This document shows positions 1 through 11,472 of a stretch of 64,000 nt of DNA, piece by piece. How positions within the stretch are numbered: position 1 is the first letter of the stretch; every line of letters begins with the position of its first letter. The notes under the pieces are model-generated. The model was not told the origin of the DNA. It searched no databases and worked only from the letters and a program-made list of their open reading frames with translations. This DNA comes from Viola odorata (Eukaryota; Streptophyta; Magnoliopsida; Malpighiales; Violaceae). Where the stretch lies: contig OY829545.1 of assembly GCA_963691705.1 (NCBI GenBank), forward strand, positions 34,273,475 through 34,337,474, given 5' to 3'. A program made the position numbers and the translations under genes.

Positions 1-957
1 AGCCTTGTTCAACGCTGCCGCTAACGGTTCTCTCACTGCTCTCACTCCAGCCGCTGCCAAAGAAACCATAGAACTTATGGCCAAGAATGCCACACCAGAC
101 GGTGGTAACAATGGAGGCCAAGATGTCCAAGTGGCTGCCTTGCAAAATCAGCTATCCTCCCTTACAAGGATGTTCCAGAATTTTATGGCAGGACAATTTA
201 CACCTGTCAAGGCCTGCCAAATATGCAACTTTGTGGATCATACCACCGATGCTTGCCTCCATATTCCAGATGAAATCCAAGTCAATGCCGCTGGTCAGTA
301 CATCTAGGCCCCGTATGGTCAGAACTATAACCAAGGCTGGAAATAGCAGAATCCAGGATGGGTTCCTAACCCTCAACCAGCCGGCCCTAGCCAACAGCAA
401 CAGCAATAGAATCCCTATGGAAATCATCTGCCTCCTCTCAACATGTAGCATTTCAGGCCCCGACCGACGTAAAATCAGTACCAACGCTAGCCCCCTCAAG
501 ATCATACTTTCATCGAGCCCCCGATTACAGCACCACCTCATAACCCCGAACAGCAAAAGGACATCGAGGATCTTCGAAAGCAAATGAGCACCATGATGGC
601 CGAAATGAAAGAATTGAAAAATCAAGGAAGATTCCCACCACAGACAGAAGCCAATCCCAAGCACAACGTTTGTGCCATAACTCTTCGAAGTGGTACGACC
701 TTAACTCCTCCGACAAATCCTACCCTCGACATTGAGAATTCTCCGGAATCAGAACTTAAGCCCAGGATGAAAAGTCCATAAAAGCCAAGATTTGAGGAAG
801 TCATGGAAGATCGAACCGCTCTCCAAGAGGATCTCCATGGAATGACCCAAACCCACCTGAGTTTACACAAGAGTACATCCACAAGATTCTCGAGCCCCCA
901 TTTCCCCAACGGTTGGTTAAATAGAAGAAAGAAACAGAGGATCGAGAAATTTTTGAT
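1..957 (+). pseudogene. Athila gag, C-terminal part, riddled with TAG stops
   Basis: Reading in the frame of position 5 gives a gag tail with a Cys/His cluster (residues about 72-84) followed by a Q/P/N-rich linker and a short coiled-coil-like stretch (RKQMSTMMAEMKELKNQ). The same frame is kept from 5 to 781 with no frameshift but with in-frame stops at 305, 344, 407, 446 and 488 (TAG) and at 470 and 779 (TAA). Most fall where glutamine fits the surrounding Q-rich sequence. The following segment to about 957 is coding-like but shifted, with a further TAG at about 919. The upstream part of gag lies outside the window. Confidence 0.7.
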
Positions 958-1570
958 ATGTTCGGCAAGGTGATTGTCAACATTCCGCTCCTACAGGCAG
1001 TCAAGAATGTGCCTAGATACGCCAAGTTCTTGAAGCAATTGTGCACGAACAAGTACAAATTAGCCGGCGTCAACAGGATAAGTGTGGGGGCTAATGTTTC
1101 AGCCCATATCCAAAGAAAGATCCCTCTTAAGTGCAAGGATCAAGGGATGTTTACCATCCCCTGCACAATCGGTACAGTCAAAATTGGCAAGGCCATGTGT
1201 GATTTGGGGCAGGTATAAATGTCATGCCCTTGACTATTTACAACAGTCTTGGGCTCAAACCCCTAAAAGCCACCACCCTTGCTATACAACTCGCTGATCG
1301 CTCTGTTATTTACCCTGAGGGTATCATCATAGACGTCTTGGTCCAAGTAGGAGAATTCTTATTTCCGACAGATTTCTATGTCATTGCCATGGAAAACAAA
1401 GAATCAACCAAATCTTCCGATGTACTTCTAGGGTGACCTTTCTTAGCCACTGCCAGAGAAAAGATTGACGTTCATGATGCCACCATTTCCCTCAAATTTG
1501 ACGGGGAAATCATCAAGTTCAACATGCTACAATCCATGCGACTGAATTTTCTTATGTCAATTATGTTGAT
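958..1570 (+). pseudogene. Athila aspartic protease, frameshifted at the active site
   Basis: Residues from 958 read IPCTIGTVKIGKAMCDLG and then stop. One base is missing in the run of G at about 1207-1210. Shifting by one gives INVMPLTIYNSLGLKP and an open frame to 1436. The normal family motif here is a DLGAS-type site, so the deletion falls at the catalytic loop. A second break follows near 1434 (TGA). This is the retroviral-type protease between gag and reverse transcriptase of Athila polyproteins; it cannot be made as one product here. Confidence 0.7.
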
Positions 1571-2206
1571 TTGATTGATCCTTTTGTTGATGAAATTGAT
1601 GAATTACACTCTACTGACCCTTTGCAATATGCCCTTGACTGGAGTCTCAGGCCACCTATATTGGATGTCATGGCCGCTACGATTATCACTCCCCCAGAAT
1701 TGCACTCAGTTGTAGCAGCTCTAGAAGAATGCGTAGTTGTTCCATATGACCCCCCAACTGTAACCCCCGAATGTCCGGACTATATTAAGCTGTCACCTTC
1801 AATCGAACAGGCTCCTGCCCTCGACTTGAAACCTTTACCTTCTCATCTCAAGTATGCTTACTTAGGCGGCAATAATTCTCTTCCTATTATCATCTCCAAC
1901 AAGCTTAACGATTTCGAAGAGATTAAGCTGACCTCCTTATTGATAGAATTCAAGCAAGCTATCGGGTGGTCCATCACCGACATCAAGGGCTTATCACCCT
2001 CCTTGTGCACACACCGAATCCATTTAGAGGATACTAGCAAGACGGTTCGATAGCCTCAACGAAGACTCAAACCACCCATGATGGAGGTAGTCAAGAAAGA
2101 GATATTGAAGTTGTTAGATGCACGAGTCATCTATCCTATTTCAGATAGCCCATGGGTAAGCCCCGTTCAAGTTGTGCCCAAGAAAATCGGTATCACCATC
2201 ACCTTT
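1571..2206 (+). pseudogene. Athila protease-RT linker and start of reverse transcriptase, upstream of the insertion
   Basis: An open stretch from 1571 to 2050 encodes the spacer before reverse transcriptase and ends in a TAG at 2051 where Athila proteins have Q (VRxPQRRLKPP). The same frame goes on with EVVKKEILKLLDARVIYPIS and SPVQVVPKK, the start of the RT domain, up to the insertion. Position 2202-2206 is the CCTTT duplication; the frame continues at 4904. Confidence 0.75.
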
Positions 2207-2790
2207 TGATAAGAGCTCGACTTTGATTTGGAGAAGAAGGCCAAATGTTGTTCTTGAAGGATCTAGTCTCCTTTGGGAGGAAGGTAAACTGATGGTGTTT
2301 AATGGATAGATGAAATGTGTATAGATGTTTAAATAGAGAGGATAACGTCGCAAGAAGGTTGCGGATTGTGCAGCGGATTAATGGATGAAAAGGAGAGTGT
2401 TTTGATGAACAATAATAAGTATATAACTTCAATACCCAACAAACCCTCTCTAGGCTAGCTAGAGCAACCTTGTTACAAAGTAAAGAAATGAAGTGCTGGT
2501 TTGAAGAACTCTAATTTGCCCTATTGGCTCACCTAATGTGAAGTGTTCTTTGTATTTGATGAAGAATAAGTATATAACTTCAATATGCAACAAACCCTTC
2601 TAGAACTAGTCTATACAACCTTGTTACAAAGCAATGAAGGATCTCTCAATCAAGGCCGACCTTTCCATCAACAAGGATGGACAACCCGGCTATTTTGATG
2701 AAGAAGATGAAGTGTTGGTTTTAAGAACCCTAAATTACCTAAGCTACACTAGGGTTTGGTCTTAGAGAAATAACATTTTGGCCTAGACGG
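2207..2790 (-). repeat. 3' LTR remnant of the 2207-4903 element with an internal duplication
   Basis: Aligns loosely with 4267-4720 (TGATAAGRGCTCGACTT at the start, AGAACCCTAA and TACACTAGG later). The inner edge with its expected TATCA end is not found, so the inner part seems deleted. Within it a segment around 2410-2480 (AAGTATATAACTTCAATA, then ACCTTGTTACAAAG) is repeated at 2566-2632, absent from the other LTR. Inner boundary approximate. Confidence 0.55.
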
Positions 2791-3371
2791 ACACCTAAGC
2801 TAGAAAGACCTAACTATGGTTCAAGGAAAGCAAGACAACCAAGGTAAGAAAGAAAGGCATGGAAAGCCGCAATACTGCCCAAGGAAAAAGGATTTAATTT
2901 GGGCCGAAATTGGACTTAGAATAGAGTAATAATATGTGGAAACAAAGAAGAAAACATCAAAGCACAAGCTACTCAAGAAGAAAAGAAAGAACGAACACAA
3001 AAAGGTGTAAAAGAAAATGCAAAACTAAAACCGAAATTGTGTCTTCACACCAATTATGCTTCTAAAAATGTTATATGTCAAAGGAAAATTGTCAAACAAA
3101 ATGCACGTTGATGTACTACTACACTTCTAATGCCAACATACACACTAGTCTCTTGCTTTTGACTCACTCTTCTTTCCTTTTTTTTTTTTTTTTGAAGAAG
3201 GGATTTGATCTTTTCTTTTGATCCCTTGCGTTTTTTTTTTTTTTTTTTTTTTGTGAGTGAAGAGTGCTCAATGAATCTTGTGTATGTGTATGACAAGTAT
3301 TTTCAAGTAGGGGAGTGTATGGCAAGTAGTTAGAGACTTGATAACAAATTTCACTAAATGCCAAAAATTAG

Positions 3372-3460
3372 ATGAGGTGGCACAAGTGATGAGGTGGCAA
3401 ATATGTGAGGTGGCAAGTGACGTGTCAAGTGAGTGTCAAGTAAGGTGGCAAGAATGTGTT
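3372..3460 (+). repeat. Short GAGGTGGCAA-type repeats inside the 2207-4903 element
   Basis: GAGGTGGCA recurs about four times in 90 bp with related TGTCAAGT units. In the related large element the corresponding leader has a different array (about 27535-27695). Confidence 0.6.
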
Positions 3461-4266
3461 CATAAAATATCTAAAAGAATATTCTATGCATATCCTAATT
3501 GATATACTAGGCTAGCAATGAAGATGATGTGGCTTAATATGCACCTAGTATATTATAGGACACCTACACAAACCAACAAAATGGGACCACAAGCTCCACA
3601 TGGCACACATTACACTTGTTCTTGTACATGGATGAACACAAGACACAATCAATTACACCAATTCAGTTCTAGGAATTAAGATGAAGATTTTAATTATTCA
3701 AACACCAAATTTTCGGATTTTTGGGTTCACACTAGATCAAACCTCAAAAAGCATCAATAACACAAGATGAACTTGAAGAACACCAAACAGACTTTCGCTT
3801 TTTGACTCCAAAATATAGCACACTTAGCCCAAAAATTACGAAACTTAACAGGAAGACTCTTAAGACACAGATCTACAACTTTGTAGAAGACAGAAAAACA
3901 CGATTCCAAACGGAAGACACACAAAACAGAATCAAGACACAAAACTGTTTTTTTCAAGCAATTTCTGCACACTTTTCTTCAGAGGCTAAAAGGTATGGAT
4001 AAATCACAGAAATAGCGGTCAACTAAAAAATAAAAGTTTCTCTACTCAGATAGAAGTTTAAGTACACAAATTTTCAGAATTTACTGGGTGAGTAAACAGT
4101 CACAAATCGAAAAACAAAGCAGACTCAAAACTGACTCTTGGACAGGAACAATCTACCCAACACAAACAAAAATAGAAAGACAAAGGGGAAATGATTTTAA
4201 AGGTGGAACGGATGAGAGGAACAAGGAAAACAAACCTAGAAGACGACTGGAGCTCCGCTACCAAAT

Positions 4267-4903
4267 GATAAGGGCTCGACTTCCTTTTTGGAGAAGAAGG
4301 CCGAATTGAGAGCTTCTGATCTAGTCCTCACGCATGGATGGTCTTGACAATGGATATAGGTGCCTCGGATGGAGATGGAGAGGGGACACCTTGGTGAACT
4401 TGATGAATAAAGATGGTGTTTAGGGAGTTACTTGCAGTGGATCAATGGTTGTTTGGTAGAGATGGAACGGATTGGACAATAAGGAACTTAACTAAATTAG
4501 AAAACCCTCTTGATCATAAGAACAAGCAACCTTTCTATACAATAGTTAAGGATCTCTCTTTACTGAATTTACCCCTTAAGAACAAAGCTTAAGGAGCCTA
4601 ATTACAAGAAGAGATGAAAGGATAAACAATGGTATTCAGCCCTAATGGCCCCGGTTACCAAGAACCCTAAGTTACACTAGGTTACTCTAAGAATTGGCCA
4701 AAGAGAATATCATCAAAATCAAAGGCAAGTGCTGAAATGAAAAGGAATGCACTTTAAATACTAAATCCTAACACAATGGGTAAATACCCTTACACCCTTA
4801 GACAAAGGGGCTTGGCCTTGGCAGCAAATGAAGATGGGCTTGGAGGATGGGCTTCGGCCAAATAGAAGGTGGGCGCAAGGAGGACGCCTTCAAGCTCGTA
4901 TCA
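4267..4903 (-). repeat. 5' LTR (637 bp) of the 2207-4903 element
   Basis: Starts (minus strand) TGATACGAGC and ends CCCTTATCA, immediately followed by TTTGGTAGCGGAGC, a primer binding site shared with other elements of this window. Outer edge marked by CCTTT. Confidence 0.8.
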
Positions 4904-5980
4904 CCTTTGGGCATGACGGTGAATCAATTCCCACGAGAATCCAGAACAGTTGGCGAGTTTGTATTGACTATCGCCATCTGAATGCCGCTATAAGAAAAGA
5001 TCATTTTCCTCTCCCGTTTATAGACCAGATGTTGGAGCGTCTCGCGGGCAAGACTCATTATTGCTGCCTAGATGGTTATTCTGGGTTCTATCAGATTCTT
5101 GTTGCCCCCGAAGACCAGGAAAACAGTACTTTTACATGCCCCTTTGGCACTTTTGCCTATCGGCGCATGCCCTTCGGCCTCTATAATGCCCTCGCCACGT
5201 TTCAACGTTGCATGGTGAGCATCTTCTCTAAACTTGTCGAAGATGGTATTGAAGTCTTTATGGATGACTTCACGGTCTATGGAAACTCCTTCACGGAATG
5301 TATGTCTAATTTGAGAAAGTGCCTACAAAGGTGTATCGAGACCAACCTGGTTTTGAATTTCAAGAAATGCCATTTCATGGTAGATCGAGGGCTTATTCTC
5401 GGTCATATTATCTCCAACAAAGGAATAGAAGTGGACAGAGTGAAGATAGAGGTAATCGAGACCTTGCCTTATCCATCCAGCGTCCGCGATTGTTAGGCAC
5501 GCGGGATTTTATCGAAGATTCATCAAAGATTTCTCAAAAATTGCCCAGCCTATGTGTCGTTTATTGCAAAAGGATGTTGATTTCCACTTCGATGAGAACT
5601 GCCAAGCTGCCTTTAATTCTCTCAAGAACAAGCTTATCTTTGCGCCTATAATTCGTGCCCCCGATTGGTCCCTTCCCTTCGAAATTATGTGTGACGCAAG
5701 CAACCAAGCATTAGGAGTTGTCCTGGGCCAGAAAAAGGAAAAAGAAACTTATATCATCTATTATGCCTCCAAGTTGCTGGATCCCACGCAGCAGAACTAT
5801 ATGACCACAGAAAAGGAACTTCTAGCAGTCCTCTATTCATTGGACAAATTCAGACAGTATCTCTTGGGCACAAAAGTCATCATGTATTCAGACCATTTTG
5901 CCCTCAAATGCTTACTCAAGAAAGCTAATGCAAAGCCCCGACTTATCCGATGGATTTTATTACTTTAAGAATTCGACATC
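4904..5980 (+). pseudogene. Athila reverse transcriptase and RNase H
   Basis: Continues the RT interrupted at 2206. Visible landmarks are WRVCIDYRHLN, the FPLPFIDQML region, FGLYNALATFQRCM and the catalytic box EVFMDDF (FMDD in place of the usual YVDD or YIDD). A frameshift follows VRD near 5494. RNase H then reads FEIMCDASNQALGVVLGQ, YASKLLDPTQQNY, TEKELLAVLYSLDKFR and YSDHFALKCLL up to a TAA at 5966, where LLQEFD is usual (CAA to TAA). Normally copies the element's RNA into DNA; not functional here. Confidence 0.85.
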
Positions 5981-7460
5981 TTGATCAAAGACAAAAAAGG
6001 CTCGGAGAATTCAGTAGCTGATCACTTAAGCAGACTCCAAACTCAGGAAGATGATTCATTCATTCCCATCAGGGATACCTTTCCAGATGAGCGCCTATGT
6101 CTTGCCTACGCCATCCAATTTTCATGGTTTTCATACATCGCCAATTTTTGCTCTACTGGTGCCTATCCTGCTGATGACTCTCCCTCGGAACGTAACCGAA
6201 TTAAGAGGCAGTCCAGATATTACATTTGGGACAGCCCGTATTTATGGAAACATTGTTCAGACCAAGTCATCCATCGTTGTGTAACCTTGGATGAAGTACC
6301 CTCGATCTTGAAGTTCTGTCATTCATCAATGGAAGGAGGCCATTTCGCATCTAAGAAGACTGCCCTCAAAGTTCTAGAGGCAGGTTTATTTTGGCCATTT
6401 ATCTTCAAGGATTGTTATCTCTTCTGCGCTTCGTGCCCTCGATGCCAAGTCACGGGCAATATCGGAGCAAGGAACCAGATGCCTCTGACCAGTTTCATTC
6501 CATGCGAGATTTTTGATATCTGGGGCATAGATTTCATGGGACCCTTCCCAAGCTCATTCGGTGACATCTATATCCTTCTTGTCGTCGACTACGTCTCTAA
6601 ATAGATTGAAGCAAAGGCTACTCGAACCAATGATTCCAAAGTTGTAGTGAATTTCCTACGAACTCATATCTTCAACAGATTCTGTACGCCTCGTGCCCTC
6701 ATTAGTGATCGGGGCACCCATTTCTGCAACCGTGTTGTGACCTCTTTTCTGACCAAGTATGGGGTCTATCACAGAGTTTCTACAGCTTACCACCCCCAAA
6801 CAAACGGTCAAGCGGAAGTTTCAAATCGAGAGATCAAGTCTATCCTAGAGAAAATGGTCAACCAATCCAGAAAAGATTAGAGTTTGAAGTTGGATGACGC
6901 CCTCTGGCATACCGAACTGCTTTCAAGACCCCGATAGGGATGACACCCTATAGACTTATTTATGGGAAGTCATGCCACCTACCTATAGAGCTAGAGCATA
7001 AAGCTTTTTAGGAAATCCAGAAAGTTAACACAAATCTTGGGCATGCCGGTCACCATCGTCGTCTTCAAATCCAGGAATTGGAAGAGTTAAGGGATGATGC
7101 CTACGAAAATGCTTTGATCTACAAAGGCAAAATAAAAGCCCATCACGATAAGCATCTTCATCCCAAATCTTTTCTTGTTGGTCAGAAAGTATTACTGTAC
7201 AACTCTCGCCTTCGCCTTTTTGCAGGGAAACTGAAATCTAAATGGACAGGACCCTACGTAGTCAAGGAAGTTTTCAACTGTGGGACCTTTGAAATACATC
7301 ACCTAGAAACATGAGATATTTTTAAAGTGAATGGTCACAGGTTGAAGCCCTTCTACGAAGGATTCCATCCCTCAACAGTGGAGGAAGTTGCGGTGGAACA
7401 TCCACCCGTCGTGCCCTGGACAAGCAGTTCACGTCTTGGCCTCGACGTTAAAAGAGACCA
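5981..7460 (+). pseudogene. Athila integrase
   Basis: H2C2 zinc-binding part (HSSMEGGHFASKKTALKVL, then CASCPRCQ), catalytic core ([39 protein letters not shown]) and a C-terminal GPY-like module (LKSKWTGPYVVKEVFNCG, about 7228-7290). Stops: TAG at about 6602 after YVSK (W expected), TAG at about 6878 after RKD (W expected), TAG near 7009 after HKAF (W expected), TGA at about 7312, and a frameshift at about 6905. The W-to-TAG changes are G-to-A, the complement of C-to-T. Confidence 0.85.
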
Positions 7461-7964
7461 TGGTTGGAAGGCATTCTAATTACCGTTCCATTCTTTTCTC
7501 TCTCTCTTCCCTTTTATTTGATTCCAGAACTTTTTAGTTTTTGCTTTTATTTTATTTTATTAGTTAGGGTTTTCTCCCTTATTTGTATCCTCTGATCTCT
7601 CTCTCTTCCCTTTCCTAGATGATTTTATTCTCTTTAATTGATATCTTTTCCTTTATTCTTTTTTTTTTCTTTATCTATTCTAACCACCCTCTTTTTAAAA
7701 TTCAAAAAGGTAGACGGTTGGGATACGCGGGTCCGTTGCTCTCTCTCCTGGTTCCAAGACGCCACATCAGCCAAGGAGATAAAAAAGTAGCCGTAATGCC
7801 AGCTGCTTTTCAGCATGCTCCCCTTTGTCCTTTTCCATCTCTCCTCCCACCATCAACCCATCCCTCTCACAAACCCATCTCTCTCACAAGCAACCCAATA
7901 CTTCACCACTGACCCATCACCATCAACCCCTCTGTCTCACAAATCCCACATCTCACTCTTCCCC
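7461..7964 (+). other. Athila spacer between pol and env-position ORF
   Basis: T/C-rich tract (TCTCTCTCTTCCC repeated at about 7496 and 7600) followed by a C/A-rich stretch. No domain recognised. In Athila elements this position carries the splice signals for the downstream ORF, but none can be assigned here. Confidence 0.5.
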
Positions 7965-8655
7965 ATGACTAACAAGCAAGTAGTATGCAAAAGCAAGGTT
8001 CAAGAACCTGAGCTATCGTCCTCATCCACAGATGACTCCATCCCAAAATCCCTTAGCCTTGGACACGACCCTGAGAAACCCTCATCTCCAAACCTGCCTC
8101 CGACCACCAAACCACCACCAAGCTCCGCCGCAGCTAACCCGTCACACGACGAGCTCGAGGTTACCGTCTCTATCCCAACAACATCTCAGATGACCAGATC
8201 AGGTTGAGTGTCTAGGAAACCACTAGGTTCCTCTGCCACGCCCAAGAAACCTAAAGTAGAAAAGCCCTCGCCCGCGGCTAAGAAAAAGCTCACGGTAGAC
8301 GATGTCCTGAAGGAGATCCTTGTGTCCGAATCAGAACAAGAAGATGAAGCGTCTGCCGGAGTAGCGGAAAAGGAGGTCGAACAGACCACCGCTGGCGAGG
8401 AGGAGGGGTGCGGCGAGAATGATGCCATGGAAGCAGAAGAAGACGAATATCTGGAGAAAGAAAAGGCTGAGAAGGAGAAGTCTGAGAAAGAAGCAGCTCT
8501 GAAAACTGAGAATGAGAAGAAAACAAAGGAGAAGGAAGCAGCAGCGAAGAAGGCGGCTGTAAAAGGAAAATCTAAGACTCTGACCAGAGCGGAGCAGTCA
8601 GTTGAGCTAGAAACGCCAGCGGGAAGAAAAAGGAAGGTCGTATCTTCCTCCAAGG

Positions 8656-9584
8656 TGATACGATCCTAGCCCCATGGTTAACCCCAGTGACGTTAATGCA
8701 ACCCCTAGACATGGAGACAAGGCAGGAGACGCTGCTTGATCAAGCTTTCAGGCAAAGGATGACATGGAAGGTGGCTTGGAGGCGCAGACACAATAGGCAA
8801 CTTCGTCGGAACGTATCTGGAGTTATACATGTCTGAATCGTGCGATCGACCTCTCTTTGGAAACTTCAGGATGTTAGCTTTCATTTGGGACACGATTCAG
8901 CTCATTTGGATCAGTGGTTTGAAAGTTATGGACGTACACATTATGGCGTGCAGTCTGTACGCGAGACAACATACAACTTGAAGTTTCGGCCCAAACCTTG
9001 GCCCGATGATGGAGAACTCGACATGGGCTGCTGGAATGTATTTAAATATATTTATATTTACTATAATTAGTTAATTAGTTAATTAGTTAATTGGTTAATT
9101 AGTTAATTGATTAATTAGTTAAGTGTTTTACTTTATTTAATATTCCTATTTTGGAATTAGGGTTTGTTTGTAACCTTATATAAGGAGCCGCTTGGCCTCC
9201 TTAGAAACTTGGCTGTTATTTGATAAATTGAGATATTCTCCTCAATCTCCGCCCCTTGTTCAAGTTGGTTGAACCTTGTTCTTCTTGAGTCCGCAATACT
9301 TGAGTCGTATACAAGTAAATCTTGGAATTGCATCCTACTTGTTGTTTATCTTCTTGTTCGGACTTTGGTTGGCTGTTGCTTAGCGTTCAGCAGGTCTTAG
9401 TTGTGCAAGTTTATCATTCACAAGGACCCTCTCTTGTTCGGATTTTGGTTGGCTGTTGCTTAGCGTTCAACAGGTCTTAATTGTGCAAGTGAGTTCTATC
9501 TATTCTATCTATTCCGCAGGAAATCCATCTTTGAACAAAGATCAAAATTGGTGCTACGCATCCTAAGGAGCCAGGATCGTATCA
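8656..9584 (+). repeat. 5' LTR of gag-only element
   Basis: TG...CA ended, 929 bp. Contains a TTAATTAG-type octamer array at about 9066-9122 and a TATA-like TTATATAAGGAG at about 9174-9186 that could start transcription. Confidence 0.9.
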
Positions 9585-9585
9585 G

Positions 9586-9599
9586 TTGGTAGCGGAGCT
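9586..9599 (+). promoter_or_regulatory. Primer binding site TTGGTAGCGGAGCT
   Basis: Starts one base after the 5' LTR end. The complement would be a tRNA 3' end GCUCCGCUACCA. The same string occurs beside the 5' LTRs of three other elements here. It resembles but does not equal the common plant initiator-tRNA site TGGTATCAGAGC. Confidence 0.75.
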
Positions 9600-10446
9600 T
9601 AAGGCGTTCAAAGATTGGTACGTATCTTTATTTTGTTTCAAGTTTTCATCATTGAAATCGGTAATTCATTCTATTCCATTCGAAACCGATTTCTTTGCTG
9701 TGCTTGGTTCGTTTATGTGCAAAATTCTAGCAGTGTCGAAATTGTATTATATACATATCTTTTGAAGGTCGATTTTAGTTATTTTGGTCTTGTTGGAAAG
9801 CTGTTCCTGTTAGGGTTCCAAATCAAAAAGAATCAAGTGATTCCGATACCGGAGTCAAAAGCTATAGTCGATTTACTAAATTGTGTTTCTGCCAAATCCT
9901 GCACAATTTTCAGTTGTCGAAATTAATTTTAATATATAGCTACTGAAGTCCGTTTTGAGTGAAAAAGGATCCGTTGGAAAGCTGTGTTCGTTGGGCTTCC
10001 GAATCAAAAAGAATCAATCGATTCGGAGTTAAAAATAAAAAGTTGTGATCAAAACACTATGCTGTGTTCATAGTCAAAAAAAAAAAAAAAAAAAAACAGA
10101 ACTGAAATTGAACTTGTTGAGTCCAGTCGAGTCGATTTTGAGCTTTCTTTGATTGCTTGAAATTGCCTTCTACTCTACTTGCTATTTGTTTGATTGGTTG
10201 TTCTTGCAATTACTCAAATATCAAGTGTCACAATTCTTTTCAGTGCTAGTTTTCTTTGAGAGTCTTCTTGGAAGCTTTTCTTGAACTCTTGAGTCTTACT
10301 AACACTTGAACAATTGCAGGGATTATTTGAGTGAATTTTGTGAGAGCATTAGAGAGTTCAAACATGAGAGTAAACACGTGAGGGAGTGCTAGGATTAGTG
10401 CAATTTTATGCTTCTTTTCGTGTTGTGAATTTACAGGAATTGCAGT

Positions 10447-11472
10447 ATGTCTTACACGCAATGGTCTAAGATGCGAGATTATGAGGATGATGTCCGTACT
10501 CACTTCAGACGTGAGCATCTCCGAAAGTTGGAGACCTTGACACAAGGAAATAAGAGTGTTGAAGAGTACTTTAATGAGATGAAGATTGCTTTGAAGAGAG
10601 CACAAGTCAAGGAGGCCAAAAGGGAGACGATGACAAGATTCTTCGAAGGCCTCAACCAAGAGATAATTGATCCACTGCATTACACTGAGTTCTTCTCCTT
10701 AGAGGGTATGTTACAAGCGGCGATCACCATAGAGAAACTCAATGTGAGATTGGATGAACTTGTGCGAGAACACCAAGCCAGGGATAAGCACTTTAGAGAA
10801 CTAATTGAGAGGCTTCGTGGCGGTGCACCACGGCGAGAGGATGTCAAGAATACTACAACGCTTGCTATTGAGTGTGACTTGAGTGTCCAAGGGAAAGCAG
10901 AAGTGCGTGAGAGAGAAAAAGAAGAGGGCTTAAAAGAACCCAAAGTCTTAGAGAAGACTAATCAAAACAGCCCCCATGAAAAGAGTGAGCATGGGTTAAC
11001 TAATTCTTCTTCTTCTTATTTATTCTCTTCAGGGCAGCAAAAGCAAGATGTTTTGAAGGAGAAGGAGTTGTCTAAGTTGCAACAATTAGAGTTGGATGCC
11101 TTGGGTAATCCCTTTCCTTCATGTGTTTCCTTTGTTGATTCTAATAGAATTGTTGTCTTAAAAGAATCAGATTCGAGGGCGAATCTTTTCGAAGGGGAAG
11201 GGAATGATACGATCCTAGCCCCATGGTTAACCCCAGTGACGTTAATGCAACCCCTAGACATGGAGACAAGGCAGGAGACGCTGCTTGATCAAGCTTTCAG
11301 GCAAAGGATGACATGGAAGGTGGCTTGGAGGCGCAGACACAATAGGCAACTTCGTCGGAACGTATCTGGAGCTGTACATGTCGGAATCGTGCGATTGACC
11401 TCTCTTTGGAAACTTCAGGATGTTATCTTTCATTTGGGAAAATATTCAACTCATTTGGACCAGTGGTTTTAA
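10447..11472 (+). CDS. Partial Gag protein reading into the 3' LTR
   Basis: 341 codons. The first 100 residues match the centre and end of the Ty3/gypsy capsid domain: LTQGNKSVEEYFNEMKIAL, FFEGLNQEIIDPLHY and LEGMLQAAITIEKLN. The usual N-terminal capsid part (the WWD region) and the CCHC zinc knuckle are missing. Residues about 110-250 are charged and Ser-rich; the last 89 or so are read from LTR sequence. The ATG at 10447 follows TTTACAG, so an upstream spliced start cannot be excluded. It may supply capsid function for the element's own RNA, or simply be residual coding sequence. Confidence 0.6.
   Translation: MSYTQWSKMRDYEDDVRTHFRREHLRKLETLTQGNKSVEEYFNEMKIALKRAQVKEAKRETMTRFFEGLNQEIIDPLHYTEFFSLEGMLQAAITIEKLNVRLDELVREHQARDKHFRELIERLRGGAPRREDVKNTTTLAIECDLSVQGKAEVREREKEEGLKEPKVLEKTNQNSPHEKSEHGLTNSSSSYLFSSGQQKQDVLKEKELSKLQQLELDALGNPFPSCVSFVDSNRIVVLKESDSRANLFEGEGNDTILAPWLTPVTLMQPLDMETRQETLLDQAFRQRMTWKVAWRRRHNRQLRRNVSGAVHVGIVRLTSLWKLQDVIFHLGKYSTHLDQWF

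Larger units (their letters stand above)
2207..4903 (-). mobile_element. Non-autonomous gypsy-type LTR element without gag-pol, inserted in Athila RT
   Basis: The unit begins TGATAAG and ends CGTATCA on the plus strand and is flanked by identical CCTTT (2202-2206 and 4904-4908). On the minus strand the right copy (4267-4903) is the 5' LTR and is followed by a primer binding site read as TTTGGTAGCGGAGC. The left copy (from 2207) is a diverged, shortened 3' LTR. The roughly 1.4-kb inside has no coding sequence; it resembles the untranslated leader of the large element at 20870-29094, with T-tracts and the phrase TTTTGATCCCTT at about 3210-3225 versus about 27335 and 27400. It is therefore a gag-pol deletion relative of that family and would need its proteins to move. 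Confidence 0.8.

Noticed and set aside
152..664. 170-codon minus ORF
   Set aside because: Antisense to the Athila gag; no features.
8186..8653. 155-codon minus ORF rich in Ser/Phe
   Set aside because: Antisense shadow of the Lys/Glu-rich Athila ORF.
9615..9926. 103-codon ORF after the 5' LTR of the gag-only element
   Set aside because: Leader sequence without protein features; the real coding part starts near 10447.
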